Below, one piece after another: positions 34,403 through 43,726 of a stretch of 64,000 nt of DNA. The notes beneath the pieces are model-generated. The model saw only the letters and a list, made by a program, of their open reading frames with translations, made no database searches and was not told where the DNA came from. Origin of the DNA: Apodemus sylvaticus (lineage: Eukaryota; Chordata; Mammalia; Rodentia; Muridae); NCBI RefSeq assembly GCF_947179515.1, contig NC_067473.1:103294282-103358281 (forward strand), in the 5' to 3' direction. The position numbers and the translations under genes were made by a program. The stretch's first letter is position 1. Every line of letters starts with the position of its first letter.

Positions 34403-35045
34403 CTGCTTAGGGAAATTAAGATAGTTCAGTGTGTCAGTGATAAAATATGGGGACAAGAAATTTGTTACCCTAGTCATCGAAACCATATCAGTTTAATTAA
34501 ACTTATCTACAGATTTATTTCTCTCTTGTGCCTGTCTGTATTTTATGAGCTTGATACTTCCAAATTCTTCTTTAGCCTTCTCTCTTGCCCCCTCTCCTAT
34601 CTTTGTTTCCAGCCTGGCCATGGTAGGGGTGGAATGACATGGTTCCTGCCTCTGGAACAGACCAGAAGAAAAAGACCATGAGTATTGGTGGCTGCAGTGG
34701 GCATCATACTTACTTATATAATAATGTGCATTCTTTGTTTGAGGAATATCCTTTATGCTAGAGTTAATAACTTCATGACAATCAGAAACAGCATGAGTCC
34801 AGGAGGTGAAGGTCTGTCTGATGTCTCAGCAAAAATGTTAGAACACCATGACCTTCATAAGAGCCCTTAAGGCTGTGTGGAAGAACACAGAAAACATGAG
34901 TTCAAAATATATAATTTCTCAACTATGCAAAATATAAGGATGCAATATGAATTATATGAGGCACTTTGGGTACCTAGAAAAACAGTGATCGCTGCACTAT
35001 GAGCCAGTTTGTTAGAAAAATACTAAAGAAAGAGATAAAGAGATT
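34403..35045. other. Unique non-coding stretch
   Basis: No gene or named repeat. Confidence 0.45.
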
Positions 35046-35049
35046 TAGG

Positions 35050-35215
35050 AGGTCTGTATAGTCAACAGAGAAGGCAAAGTAAAACAGGGAGAGGGTATAC
35101 ATACAAAAATCTCATCTTCCTAAAGGTTCAGTAACCTTTCCAAATAGCATCACTCACCAGAGAGCAAGTGTTCAAATACATGAGTCTATTGGGTCATCTC
35201 TTTTTTAAAACACTG
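35050..35215 (-). mobile_element. MaLR LTR fragment
   Basis: CTTCCTAAAGGTTCAGTAACCTTTCCAAATAGCATCACTC, AGCAAGTGTTCAAATACATGAGTC is the antisense 5' part of a MaLR LTR, comparable with 10380-10470. Confidence 0.55.
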
Positions 35216-35726
35216 CAGTTGATACATTCTCTTTTGTGCCCAGTAGCCTCAGCTTCTTTTCTGAATATTAATGTCTCCAGACAGAAATAATCTGAATTGT
35301 TTAAGCAGGCCATCTTCTTCCTCAGAAAGCACAGATATGAAATGCCTCATCTATGGGATGCTTGGTGTCTTAACTATCACTTTTGGTACATGGTACCAAA
35401 CTGATAATAAGCGCTGAGTACTGTGGGTGTGCCTATCAGCTGGATATAGTGTTAGAACTAGAGCTTGTGTTACAAATGTGTAAATTCATCTGTCTTACTC
35501 TATTGCATTATGAAGCTCCAGATATCTCTATTAGACCCTGAGTTGCCATTGTTACATGAATAAAAGAATTAGTCTTTGTGTCAAGTATTAAGACAACTGA
35601 TTAAATAGATAATCAGCACTAGTTTATTTGAATATGTGAGGTATTTTTTGTAATAATCAACAATCATTTATTATCTTCTACATCATCAAAATGGTTACCC
35701 TTCTTCATCTCACCAAATCCTCTTCA
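35216..35726. other. Unique non-coding stretch
   Basis: No gene or named repeat. Confidence 0.45.
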
Positions 35727-36330
35727 ACATTTGTATTAGTCAGGGCTCTCTGGAGTCACAGAACGTATGGACTGTATCTATATATTAAGGGAATTTATTG
35801 TAATGACTTATAGTCTGTAGTACAACTAAGGCAACAATGTACAGCTGCGAATTGGAAATTTAAGAATCTCAGTTTCTCAGTAGCCCTAGGCTAGTTGTTT
35901 CTCCTGTTTTTCTGTATAAACTGGAATCATGAAGATTCTATATAGGTTCCCACAGATATGCTGGAAATTTAAGTGTAATAAGGTGAAGAAGAATGAGTCT
36001 TCTTTCTTCTAATATTTTCATGTAGGCATCCAGCAGAAGGTGTGTCCCAGATTAGCTATGGCACTATCATGCCTTTATCTGGAACTTGCTTTGTCCCAGG
36101 ATGACATTGAACTCAGAGATCTGCTTGCCTCAGTCTCCTGGGATTAAAGGTATGTACTCCCTTGCCTGGCCCTAACCTTTTCATGGCCACTATGCCTTAA
36201 GATCTCCATTTCAAAAAAGCCTGTGTCTTCCAGCCTCAAGATCTGGATCACAGGTATGCCTTCCATTTCTAGATTGATGTTCATTCCAGACGTAGTCAGC
36301 TCCACAACCAGGAATAGCCATCACAGCATT
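35727..36330 (-). mobile_element. MaLR-like LTR, about 594 bp, with probable TSD
   Basis: Unit 35732-36325 starts TGTATTAGTCAGGGCTCTCTGG and ends AATAGCCATCACA, TG...CA ends in the antisense sense. Flanks ACATT and GCATT match at 4 of 5 positions. Landmarks: GGGAATTTATTGTAATGAC, CATCCAGCAGAAGGTGTG, CCTGTGTCTTCCAGCCTC, CTGGATCACAGG. It includes a B1-like segment at 36079-36171, which I believe is a regular part of this LTR family. Family name uncertain. Confidence 0.55.
36079..36171 (-). mobile_element. B1 SINE segment inside the LTR
   Basis: Antisense B1: GAACTTGCTTTGTCCCAGGATGACATTGAACTCAGAGATC, GCCTCAGTCTCCTGGGATTAAAGG, CCTTGCCTGGCC. 7SL-derived SINE. Confidence 0.8.
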
Positions 36331-36970
36331 AATGCTATGCTCTGTGAATGCTGGAAGTCATCTAGAATTTTAACATTCCTGTATAAGTGTATCCATCTAT
36401 GATAAAGAGAAGCTAATTTTTCATGCCAGAGCATTCCAAGAGTTCATTTTACTGACACACTGTTTAAGGACATATTTTGCCTGGCTTATTCTTTGACTAC
36501 TGAGACAGTGATTTAATTTCTTTTGAGTCATGGTCCTTTTTTATATCATCTTGATGAGAATCAGTGGTCTATTTTCAGAAAAGCTATAACCAGCCTATAT
36601 GCTCCCTGTAAATCTCCCACAGTTCCTGGCACCTCTGGCTTAGCCTTTGTGTGCCACTTTTGCTAGCATCTCTTTTGAGCCTCCTGCTGTAGCAACTCAA
36701 TCCCTAGTTCCCTTGATTCCTTATCTAATTTTTGTGGATTGCAGGTTTAGGCATGGTTCATGAATATGCCGCTGTTTCTGAATATGAATATCCCTGTATA
36801 AATGATGCACTATAAGTGACTTTTTGTGAGGCAGAAATGATTACAAAGAAAAATCACTAAACAAATATACTCTCAAATAAATTATAAATATTTGTCCTCA
36901 TATCCATAGATAAATGTGGTTTTCACTCCTCATGAAAGACAATGTAATTTTTTAAAAACTTACTCTTTTT
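36331..36970. other. Unique non-coding stretch
   Basis: No gene or named repeat. Confidence 0.45.
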
Positions 36971-37322
36971 TGATGCAAAAAGCAAGAGGAATTTTATTTA
37001 ATCCATCATGTTGAGGAATTTTATTTAACCCAGCATGCTGGGGTTGCCCTGCACATGGGGAGAGGATGATGCTGTGCAGTCCACACAGTGAGTCATTATA
37101 CAGTCCTCAGGGCAGCTGCCATTAGGCACAATGTGATTGGCAGATCAGTGTTACCTTTAAACTGATTGGTTGTTAGGTGAGGTGGCCAATTGTCTCAGAA
37201 TAACTCTGGGCCTTCCCTAGCTGCAGGGACTTTCTCCCCTATGGTTTGAGGTATGTAATTTAGTCCCTCCCTTCTGGAGGGGTCTGGTGGAATTTTCCAA
37301 AGTTCCTGAGCTGGCCCTTTTA
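36971..37322 (-). mobile_element. ERV 3' LTR adjoining env remnant
   Basis: About 352 bp. Read on the minus strand it follows a polypurine tract and shows, in order, two CCAAT-type boxes (AACCAATCAG, GCCAATCAC), a TATA-like TGTATAATGAC, and AAATAAAATTCC twice (direct duplication of a polyadenylation-signal block), ending in GCATCA. The left border is set by TGATGC on the plus strand; the right border by the polypurine tract. The starting dinucleotide looks mutated (TA instead of TG). Position directly after an env remnant supports the 3' LTR call. Confidence 0.6.
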
Positions 37323-37339
37323 TTCCTCCCATTTTCTTT
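37323..37339 (-). promoter_or_regulatory. Polypurine tract of the ERV
   Basis: On the minus strand an AAAGAAAATGGGAGGAA-type purine run between the env stop and the LTR, in the position where plus-strand DNA synthesis is primed in retroviruses. Confidence 0.6.
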
Positions 37340-37348
37340 GTGCATGCT

Positions 37349-37965
37349 TCAATCCTGAAGCAATTGCTGGTACTCTGATAGCTCATTCTCCTTGTCTTCT
37401 GTGTCTAGTTCTTTGTATCTCTGCTTTAAGATCATTAGCTGTACTGTACCTATGTGTTTCTTAACAATAGCGATCAAGTGGTCCAGAATGTACTGGTAAA
37501 AGGTCAACAATAGCAGGAGAACAATTAAGGGTCCTAATAGGGTGGGTATGCAGTTTGTTAAACAAGGGGAGGAGATAAACCAAGACTCAACCAGCCCTGA
37601 CTTTGTTCTCTCTCCTTTCCACTTGGCTAGCCCTTTCCTCACCTTGTCCTTTGACTCTTTAACAACCCAGAATGGTCTACATAAAGGCAACACTCCTCAG
37701 CTAAGGCAGCACATAGCCCTCCCATCCTGCAGTGCTACTTCTGATAATGAAGTCAGTGATTCTTGAAGGTGACTGATGGAACTTACTATTATCTCTACAT
37801 CTACATCAATGTCTGCCCTCAAATTGTCATAATTTTCCCCTTATAAGACCAAAGTGGAGGTCCTGGTGGCTTCCCTGGCCACACCCAACCCCAACAGAAG
37901 GGAGACAATGAGTGCTGTAACAGGTTTGGTGAACGGAACCATAGAATGGGGGAAGGAACCAGAAT
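37349..37965 (-). pseudogene. Class I ERV env remnant, transmembrane subunit
   Basis: Degraded 3' part of a gammaretrovirus-like envelope gene. A single minus frame runs through the whole span, broken by in-frame stops TAA (about 37862) and TGA (about 37705). Seen in order: a short hydrophobic segment at the fusion-peptide position; a leucine/serine heptad-like stretch (LQESLTSLSEVALQ); a Cys-containing stretch; then, in the last 114 open codons (37349-37693), a hydrophobic membrane anchor of about 25 residues (positions 48-72) and a tail with a tyrosine-based motif. The cysteine motif of this region is damaged. Identification rests on the order of these parts and the adjacent polypurine tract and LTR. 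Surface subunit, gag and pol are absent. Not functional. Confidence 0.72.
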
Positions 37966-38021
37966 CTAATGGAGCTTGATCATGACTGCCTGGTGGTACC
38001 TTTGGATTCTGGTTCAAACCT

Positions 38022-38935
38022 TACTTTTAATGATGGTTCTTAAATGCTTTAACCTCCCTTGTAGCCCACCACCCACCAGAGTTAGTGGGAAAGAAAGTAC
38101 CTGTTTAGAAAAGTTCTTTGGAGCAACTCCCGTCTATGTTGTCTGGAAATTGACAGTTCAGTTCCCAGATTAGCAGCTGCAGCTCAATCCACTGAAAACA
38201 TGGATATACTAGCAGTCCAGTTAAGTGGAGTTGGGATAGCAAACAGGAATCAGCAGTGGTGGCATGACCTAGCAGAGATAGCCAGGCCTTAGCCTCAGCA
38301 CCAGTCAGAAGGAGGGACCCAGAGGAATGTCAGGCGAAGTTCTCGGCTGTGCAAGATCAGTGAGGATCAGTGATGACTCGAGACCCACAAACACTGTGAA
38401 GCTAGCTCTATAAGCAAGCCTAGCTCAGCTTCCATCATTGTCCCTCAAGTTCTATTTATACCCTCCAAACATGACCTCTCCTCCACATGTCTTGCCTCAG
38501 CATGTGTCTTGCCTCATGTGCATCTATCTTAGCTGACATCACTCTGACAATCAGTCTAAGACTGAGGAAGTGGCAAGAAACTGCAGTACACCTCCAGAAG
38601 TTTCATGGTTTTTTTTGATTTTTGTTTTTATTTTTGTGTTTATTTATTTTTTGGTTCATTTCTCTCTATGGAGTCCCAACAAATGTAGCTCAACTATGAA
38701 ATGTAAGGCAGACCAATACATACATGTTGTTAGCAAAGAATCTTTCATCATGTGTCCTTTCACATGCTTGCTGTAGCAGATCATCCTTTCACTTGTGTCT
38801 GATTCAGTTAAACATTCCTTCATGAATCTGCCTTAGTCTTTCATCTGTGTCCACTTCAGCTAAACATTCCTTCAAGTGTTTGTCCTAGAAAAACACTATC
38901 CAACTGACTTTCCAAAGAACCCTTAAGTTTCTACT
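38022..38935 (-). mobile_element. ERV leader and LTR, second copy of the repeated family
   Basis: Matches 19700-20430: leader-side sequence ACTTTTAATGATGGTTCTTAAATGC, CACCCACCAGAGTTAGTGGG, AGTTCTTTGGAGCAACTCCCG, TTAGCAGCTGCAGCTCAATCC, CTCAACTATGAAATGTAAGGCAGACCAATACATAC, then 40-bp-class repeats CATCCTTTCACTTGTGTCTG and similar (38755-38880). TATTTATACC near 38454 may be the TATA box on the minus strand. A T-rich insert lies at 38608-38660. Its sequence is unrelated to the LTR at 36971-37322, so the env remnant sits between LTRs of two different families. Confidence 0.55.
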
Positions 38936-39054
38936 TCACCCTTATTTTTTTCGACAGACAGGGACCGTTAAAGAAAACTAAATCCAATGAAAATATAAAG
39001 TTTGTAGAATCTGGTCCCAATGGATACATGTTAAAAAAAAAACCCAAATCTACT

Positions 39055-39620
39055 ACACCCAAAGCTCTGAGAACACTGCAGGAAAGAAGGTAGAACGAAT
39101 GTAAGAGCCAGAGGAGCAAGAGTTTGCTGTGAGGTTGTGTCTCCTAGTAGTGTCAGAAGTTTCACCCATGAAGTCTCATCAGCATGACTGCATAAAGATG
39201 AGCCTAACAAAGCAACACGTGCATAAAGATGAGCTGAACAAGGACTATGACAATAGACATGGATCAGGGAAAAACACGAGTCCTCGATCCTACATAAAGA
39301 ACCATGAGCAGCTAAGGAAGTCAGAGAATTAGAGAAATGCTCTTCCACTTGGAAAAGCACACCGATGGATTATCCAATACCAATGGTCATCCCTGAAAGC
39401 ATACATACACATAACCTTATACAGACTGAGCAGGTTTGAATTATGTAAGTAGGACCATATATGTATACATATATATAGTACATATATGCAACAACAATTA
39501 GTGATGAAAGAGACCATGAATTTGAAAGAGAGCAAGAAGGGGTGTATGGGATGATTTGGAGTGGGGAAAGAAGAGAAGGGACAAGACAACGTAATCTCAA
39601 AAACTAAAAGAAATAATAAA
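39055..39620 (+). mobile_element. L1 (Lx-type) 3' UTR with 3' end
   Basis: Non-coding murid L1 3' UTR: GTAAGAGCCAGAGGAGCAAGAG, GTCTCCTAGTAGTGTCAGAAG, ACCCATGAAGTCTCATCAGCATG, GCTGAACAAGGACTATGACAATAGACATG, AAAGCACACCGATGGATTATCC, ACTGAGCAGG, GAGACCATGAATTTGAAAGAGAGC, ending in AATCTCAAAAACTAAAAGAAATAATAAAA. An imperfect direct duplication (GCATAAAGATGAGC, 39191 and 39221) expands it. No coding capacity. Confidence 0.75.
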
Positions 39621-39724
39621 ACAAAGCAGGCAATCTTTCCAGATTGTTTGGCTAACAAGTAGTAAGAAAAACTGACAAATTGTCTTAATTTTTCCTTAGG
39701 TGTTTGTGTATATAACTGCTTCTC

Positions 39725-39896
39725 TATACATACAGCACATGTGCACATTGCCAGTGAAAGACAAAAGAGGGCATCAGATCTCCAGGATCTGGAGTTACAA
39801 ATGTTTGTGAGCCACTTGATGTTACTGGGAACTCAATTAGCATCCTATGCAAGAGGAGCTACTGCACTTAACTACTGAGCTACTCCTCCAGTCCCA
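39725..39896 (-). mobile_element. B3-type SINE
   Basis: Antisense B3: GAAAGACAAAAGAGGGCATCAGATCTCCAGGATCTGGAGTTAC, TGTTTGTGAGCCACTTGATG, ending CTACTGAGCTACTCCTCCAGTCCC. Confidence 0.82.
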
Positions 39897-40725
39897 TTAT
39901 AAATATTTTTCCTCCCAGCCCTCAAAGAATGGTAGATGCGACTTTGGACAAAAGTGTTCCTTTTTATAGCAAAGTGGTCTGAGAACCATGTTCACAGATC
40001 CCAAATCCAAACTTTCTTTCTATGTAACCAATATTTTATCCTATTTACTTTATCTATTATAACTATTATTTTTTTCAAAGAGCACCTTTTCTGGTTATAT
40101 TATAAACAGATTCTGAGGTGGAATATATTTTAAAAGCTGTGTTTGGGGAATTAACACGGAGATGAGTTTTCATAAGCTTTAACAACATTATGACTCAGGC
40201 ATAAAGAAATAATTTTAAATCCTCTGAATAGTTTATGAGGAGAAATGAGTTAGGTGCTGAAGGGAGAAGGCACAGACTGGCATTCTGTGTTGCATTTCTC
40301 ATAGCTGTACATTGTCTAGAAAGATTACCTATAACATTGGAAGTTAAAGAAAGCCATAATATAGAAATCCAAGATGGGCACTGATATGACCATGTGGGGG
40401 TAGCCCTGGGGATATGGCAATACATGCAACATGAGGTAAGTCAATTTTATGTCATTACTTCTAGAGGTCTAGGGTTTGATTTTCTCTGGCTGTGTTCTTA
40501 CCCATTTTTCATGAACCATCTCTCTTCTGGAGCACACAGTAAGCTAAATTATTTTGGGAATGGGTATTTAATAGTTAATTGTCTCTCTATTCCATGAACT
40601 TTGTGCTCTTCTAGTTTGATTTCTACATATGTGGGTCTTTCTCCTTCTTCCTGTGAACCAGTGAGTTTAACTGAAGTTTTTTCCAGGAGCATGGATGAGG
40701 GCGTATTGACAAAAGCATGTGTTCT
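39897..40725. other. Unique non-coding stretch
   Basis: No gene or named repeat. Confidence 0.45.
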
Positions 40726-40727
40726 AC

Positions 40728-41125
40728 TGCTGTGAAGATACCATGACCAAGGCAACTCTTAGAAAATAAATCATTTAATTGGGAGCTTGCTTACAGTTTC
40801 AGAGTCTTAGTCTATTATTATGGCAGGGAACATGGCTCAGAAAGCTGAGAGCTCTGTCCTCATCTATAGGCAGTGAGAGAGAGTGAGAGAGAGTGAGGGA
40901 AAGAGGAGAAAGAAGAAAGGAGAAAGAGAGGGAGGGAGAGGAAGAGAGACACTCTGAGCTAGGCAGGGGCTTATGAACCTTAAGGCCTATGTCCAAGTCA
41001 CACACTTCCTCCAACAAGGCCACATCTCTTAATCTTTATAATCCTTTCAAACAGTGCCAATCCTTGATATCTAAGCATTCGAGTATATGACCCTATGGGG
41101 GCCATTCTTATTCAAACTACCATTA
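40728..41125 (-). mobile_element. MaLR-type LTR
   Basis: Antisense LTR: TCTACTGCTGTGAAGATACCATGACCAAGGCAACTC, AAATCATTTAATTGGGAGC, TATTATTATGGCAGGGAACATGG, a GA-rich expansion at 40869-40945, CACTTCCTCCAACAAGGCCACATCTC, GACCCTATGGGGGCCATTCTTATTCAAAC. The GA-rich interior probably grew after insertion. Confidence 0.72.
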
Positions 41126-42626
41126 ACATGGGCAATTTATGGGTGGCTTTACCACTGAATAAAAATTATCAATAGTTGTTAACTGGCTATAGGAAGACAG
41201 GAATATTCCTGTCCTCAGGGGGCCCCAAGGCTAGAAGAAAACACATTGCTAGAATAAAACAGATTTTCAAAAACTGTCATTTAACTTCCCCAGAATTACT
41301 ATGGAAAGGGGGGTCAAACCAGAAAAGTAACAAGCACCCATTGTATGCAGAGGTCTAAAAGTAAATGTATGTAAGATCTAGAAGAAGAGAAGATACATAA
41401 GTGTACAAATAAAGCAAATGATAAGACCTTCAAGCTGGGTTCTGAAGTCTGGACACCAGTGAGCAGTAACTTGTATCCTGGTACTGAATGGGCTGCAGAA
41501 AGATTGACAGTGTATCAGAGTGTGGCATAAGTTGGAGTTTGGAGAGCAAATAGGTGATGAGTAGCATCTCAGTTTTAAGTATTGTTACACAGTGGCCAAA
41601 GAAGAAATGCCTGTAGGAGTAAGGAAAAGAGACTTTCTAAAGGCAGACATTCACAGTGCCCAGGATGTTACCCAAGGGTGAGGAACTTTCTTCCATCTGG
41701 TTTCTTAGCACACACCCCTGCCCTGTCCCCTATACAGCACAACAAACAGAAAACTCAAGCTCTTTATGTCCATTGTTCATCTGCTGTCATTCCCAGTAGA
41801 AGGTGAGTTTAGTTCTTTCTGACTCTGAGGACATTTCATCAGATTGGTGCTGACACATGTCTACTCTACTTCTTGAAAACCCATGAGGTTCCACTTGGAA
41901 AGTATATTAGCTCTTACAGCCACTCCTTTGCAAAGAACCAGAGTAATTTCCCAAGTAGCCTGCTGGCCACAGCTCAATCAGAACTGCTCAAACCAAAGTG
42001 AAGTGTTGAGATAATTGCTCATTCAAACCTTTCATTTTTCTTCCTTGGGGCCCCAGGAGGAGGAATAAAAGTCAAAGCATGTGTTTGGGAAGGGCTCTGA
42101 AGACAGGTATCTTACTGGATTTTTTTTCCTCACAAACCATAAAATTTGCCTTTTCCTTTCTTAGCAAATGTTGGATAGATGGATCCATTTTCTTTGAACT
42201 CATCTCCAAAAATTCATCCAATGTCCAATACTGTGCTTATCTTCCTTTTTGTAATTTCCAATTTGTGAACAGATGAACAACCTCTCAGGAGAATGGACAC
42301 AGCCTAACTAAACTTCAGGTGTGATAGACAGGATCTTTTACAGGACCAGCACCAGGACACTGATCTTAGGAATCATGAGTATATGACAAAGATGAGACAA
42401 TGGTCAAAGACTCTGGCATAGTGAACAGATCATTAGCACTAAGCTTCTTTCTCAGTGAAACTAGGACTCTCCTTAAATGGATTTACTGGAAGGGAGTGTA
42501 TTCCTAATATTTATGAAGTCTATTTTTATTTATAAAGAATATGAATATTCAGCTCAGCAAATGAATTTTCAAGGCTGTTTTCTAATGTGATTGTTTGCAA
42601 TGTGGGTCTGTAACAGAAATAAGACT
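41126..42626. other. Unique non-coding stretch
   Basis: About 1.5 kb with no gene or repeat that I can name. Confidence 0.5.
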
Positions 42627-42850
42627 TGTGGTGGGAGAGACACCTCAGTACTTGAAACTACAAACTGCTCTACCAGAGGACTGTAGTTTGCTTCCTAGCA
42701 ACCATTTGGGCAACTCACAGCTATCTGTAGCCTCATTTCTGGGGCTACGACATCCTCTTATGGACTTTGTAGGCTTCCACATTCATATGCATGTGCCCCT
42801 ATATAGACAGACTTACATAATTAAAGATAAAATAAATATGTTTTTAAAAG
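42627..42850 (+). mobile_element. B3-type SINE
   Basis: GTGGTGGGAGAGACACCTCAG, AACTGCTCTACCAGAGGACTGTAGTTTGCTTCC, CAACTCACAGCTATCTGTAGCC, CGACATCCTCTTATGG and tail AATTAAAGATAAAATAAATATG. Confidence 0.7.
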
Positions 42851-43061
42851 GAAAGAATTAGAGTTCGTTAGAAATTCTAAATCTACAACAATTTATGGAA
42901 GTTATTTGTAGCATCTATACTGAGAGTTATCAAATGCTGTTACTGGCTCCAAGGATCAGCATCCTGGGATTTTATATATGATGCCTGCATCATGAATTCA
43001 GTTGAAGATAAATAAGAGATTATACATCAAAAATAAACCTCCTGTTCTCAGGGGGCAAGTA

Positions 43062-43307
43062 GAGTTGCAAGGGCTAGGGAGATCACTATGTATAAAATTC
43101 TTTATGGAGTTCATACCTCCAGTACCCATGCAAAAAGTGGCCCAACTACAATACCAGCACTAGGGATGGAGGCATGCAGCATCTTGAAACAAGATGGTTA
43201 GTTAGACTAATTGACTTGGATGTATGTGCTCAAATGAGAGGCTTGGTGTCAATATATAAGACAGAGATCCTTTAACAAAGATACCAAGCAACCTTTGGCT
43301 CTCACAT

Positions 43308-43345
<38 letters not shown>
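43062..43345 (+). mobile_element. B4-type SINE with (CA)n tail
   Basis: GGGCTAGGGAGATCACTATG, ACCTCCAGTACCCATGC, ACAATACCAGCACTAGGGATGGAGGCATGCAGC, GTCAATATATAAGACAGAGATCC and CTCTCACATGCAAACACAC(AC)n. Same architecture as 17868-18172. The CA tail occupies 43311-43343. Confidence 0.65.
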
Positions 43346-43348
<3 letters not shown>

Positions 43349-43669
43349 TGTACAACTAAAAATAGTGAGTTCCTAAGATATTGCTATGCTGACTTTTGTT
43401 GTGAATCTTAGGCTTATTCAATAGTAATTGCATCTGTGAGAGACTTTATCCTTTCCTTGAAAGAAATCTGCTATGAAGGAAATCTGCCTTTGACTTTCAG
43501 AAAGTCCTAAATGTCAAGTGACTGCTGTAATGGGACACTCTTCTATTGGACAGGGTCCAAGCCTTGTACTTTTAAAACTTTTGTATCAATAGAAGAAATT
43601 TATACCAATGAAAACCTTGATTTTACATCAAAATAAATTCTGTACCAAAATAAATTATGACTTCTGCTT

Positions 43670-43726
43670 AGTAACTATTGTAACTATTAGTAACTATTGT
43701 AACTATTAGTAACTATTGTAACTATT
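43670..43726. repeat. Minisatellite, 3 perfect copies of 19 bp
   Basis: AGTAACTATTGTAACTATT three times in tandem (43670-43688, 43689-43707, 43708-43726). Each unit is itself two near-identical halves. Confidence 0.95.

Noticed and set aside
37349..37693. Possible intact co-opted env (syncytin-like) gene
   Set aside because: Only the membrane-anchor part is open; in-frame stops interrupt the upstream subunit, the cysteine motif is damaged and the surface subunit is absent.
43670..43726. CRISPR-like direct repeats
   Set aside because: Contiguous 19-bp tandem units without spacers in a mammalian sequence; a minisatellite.
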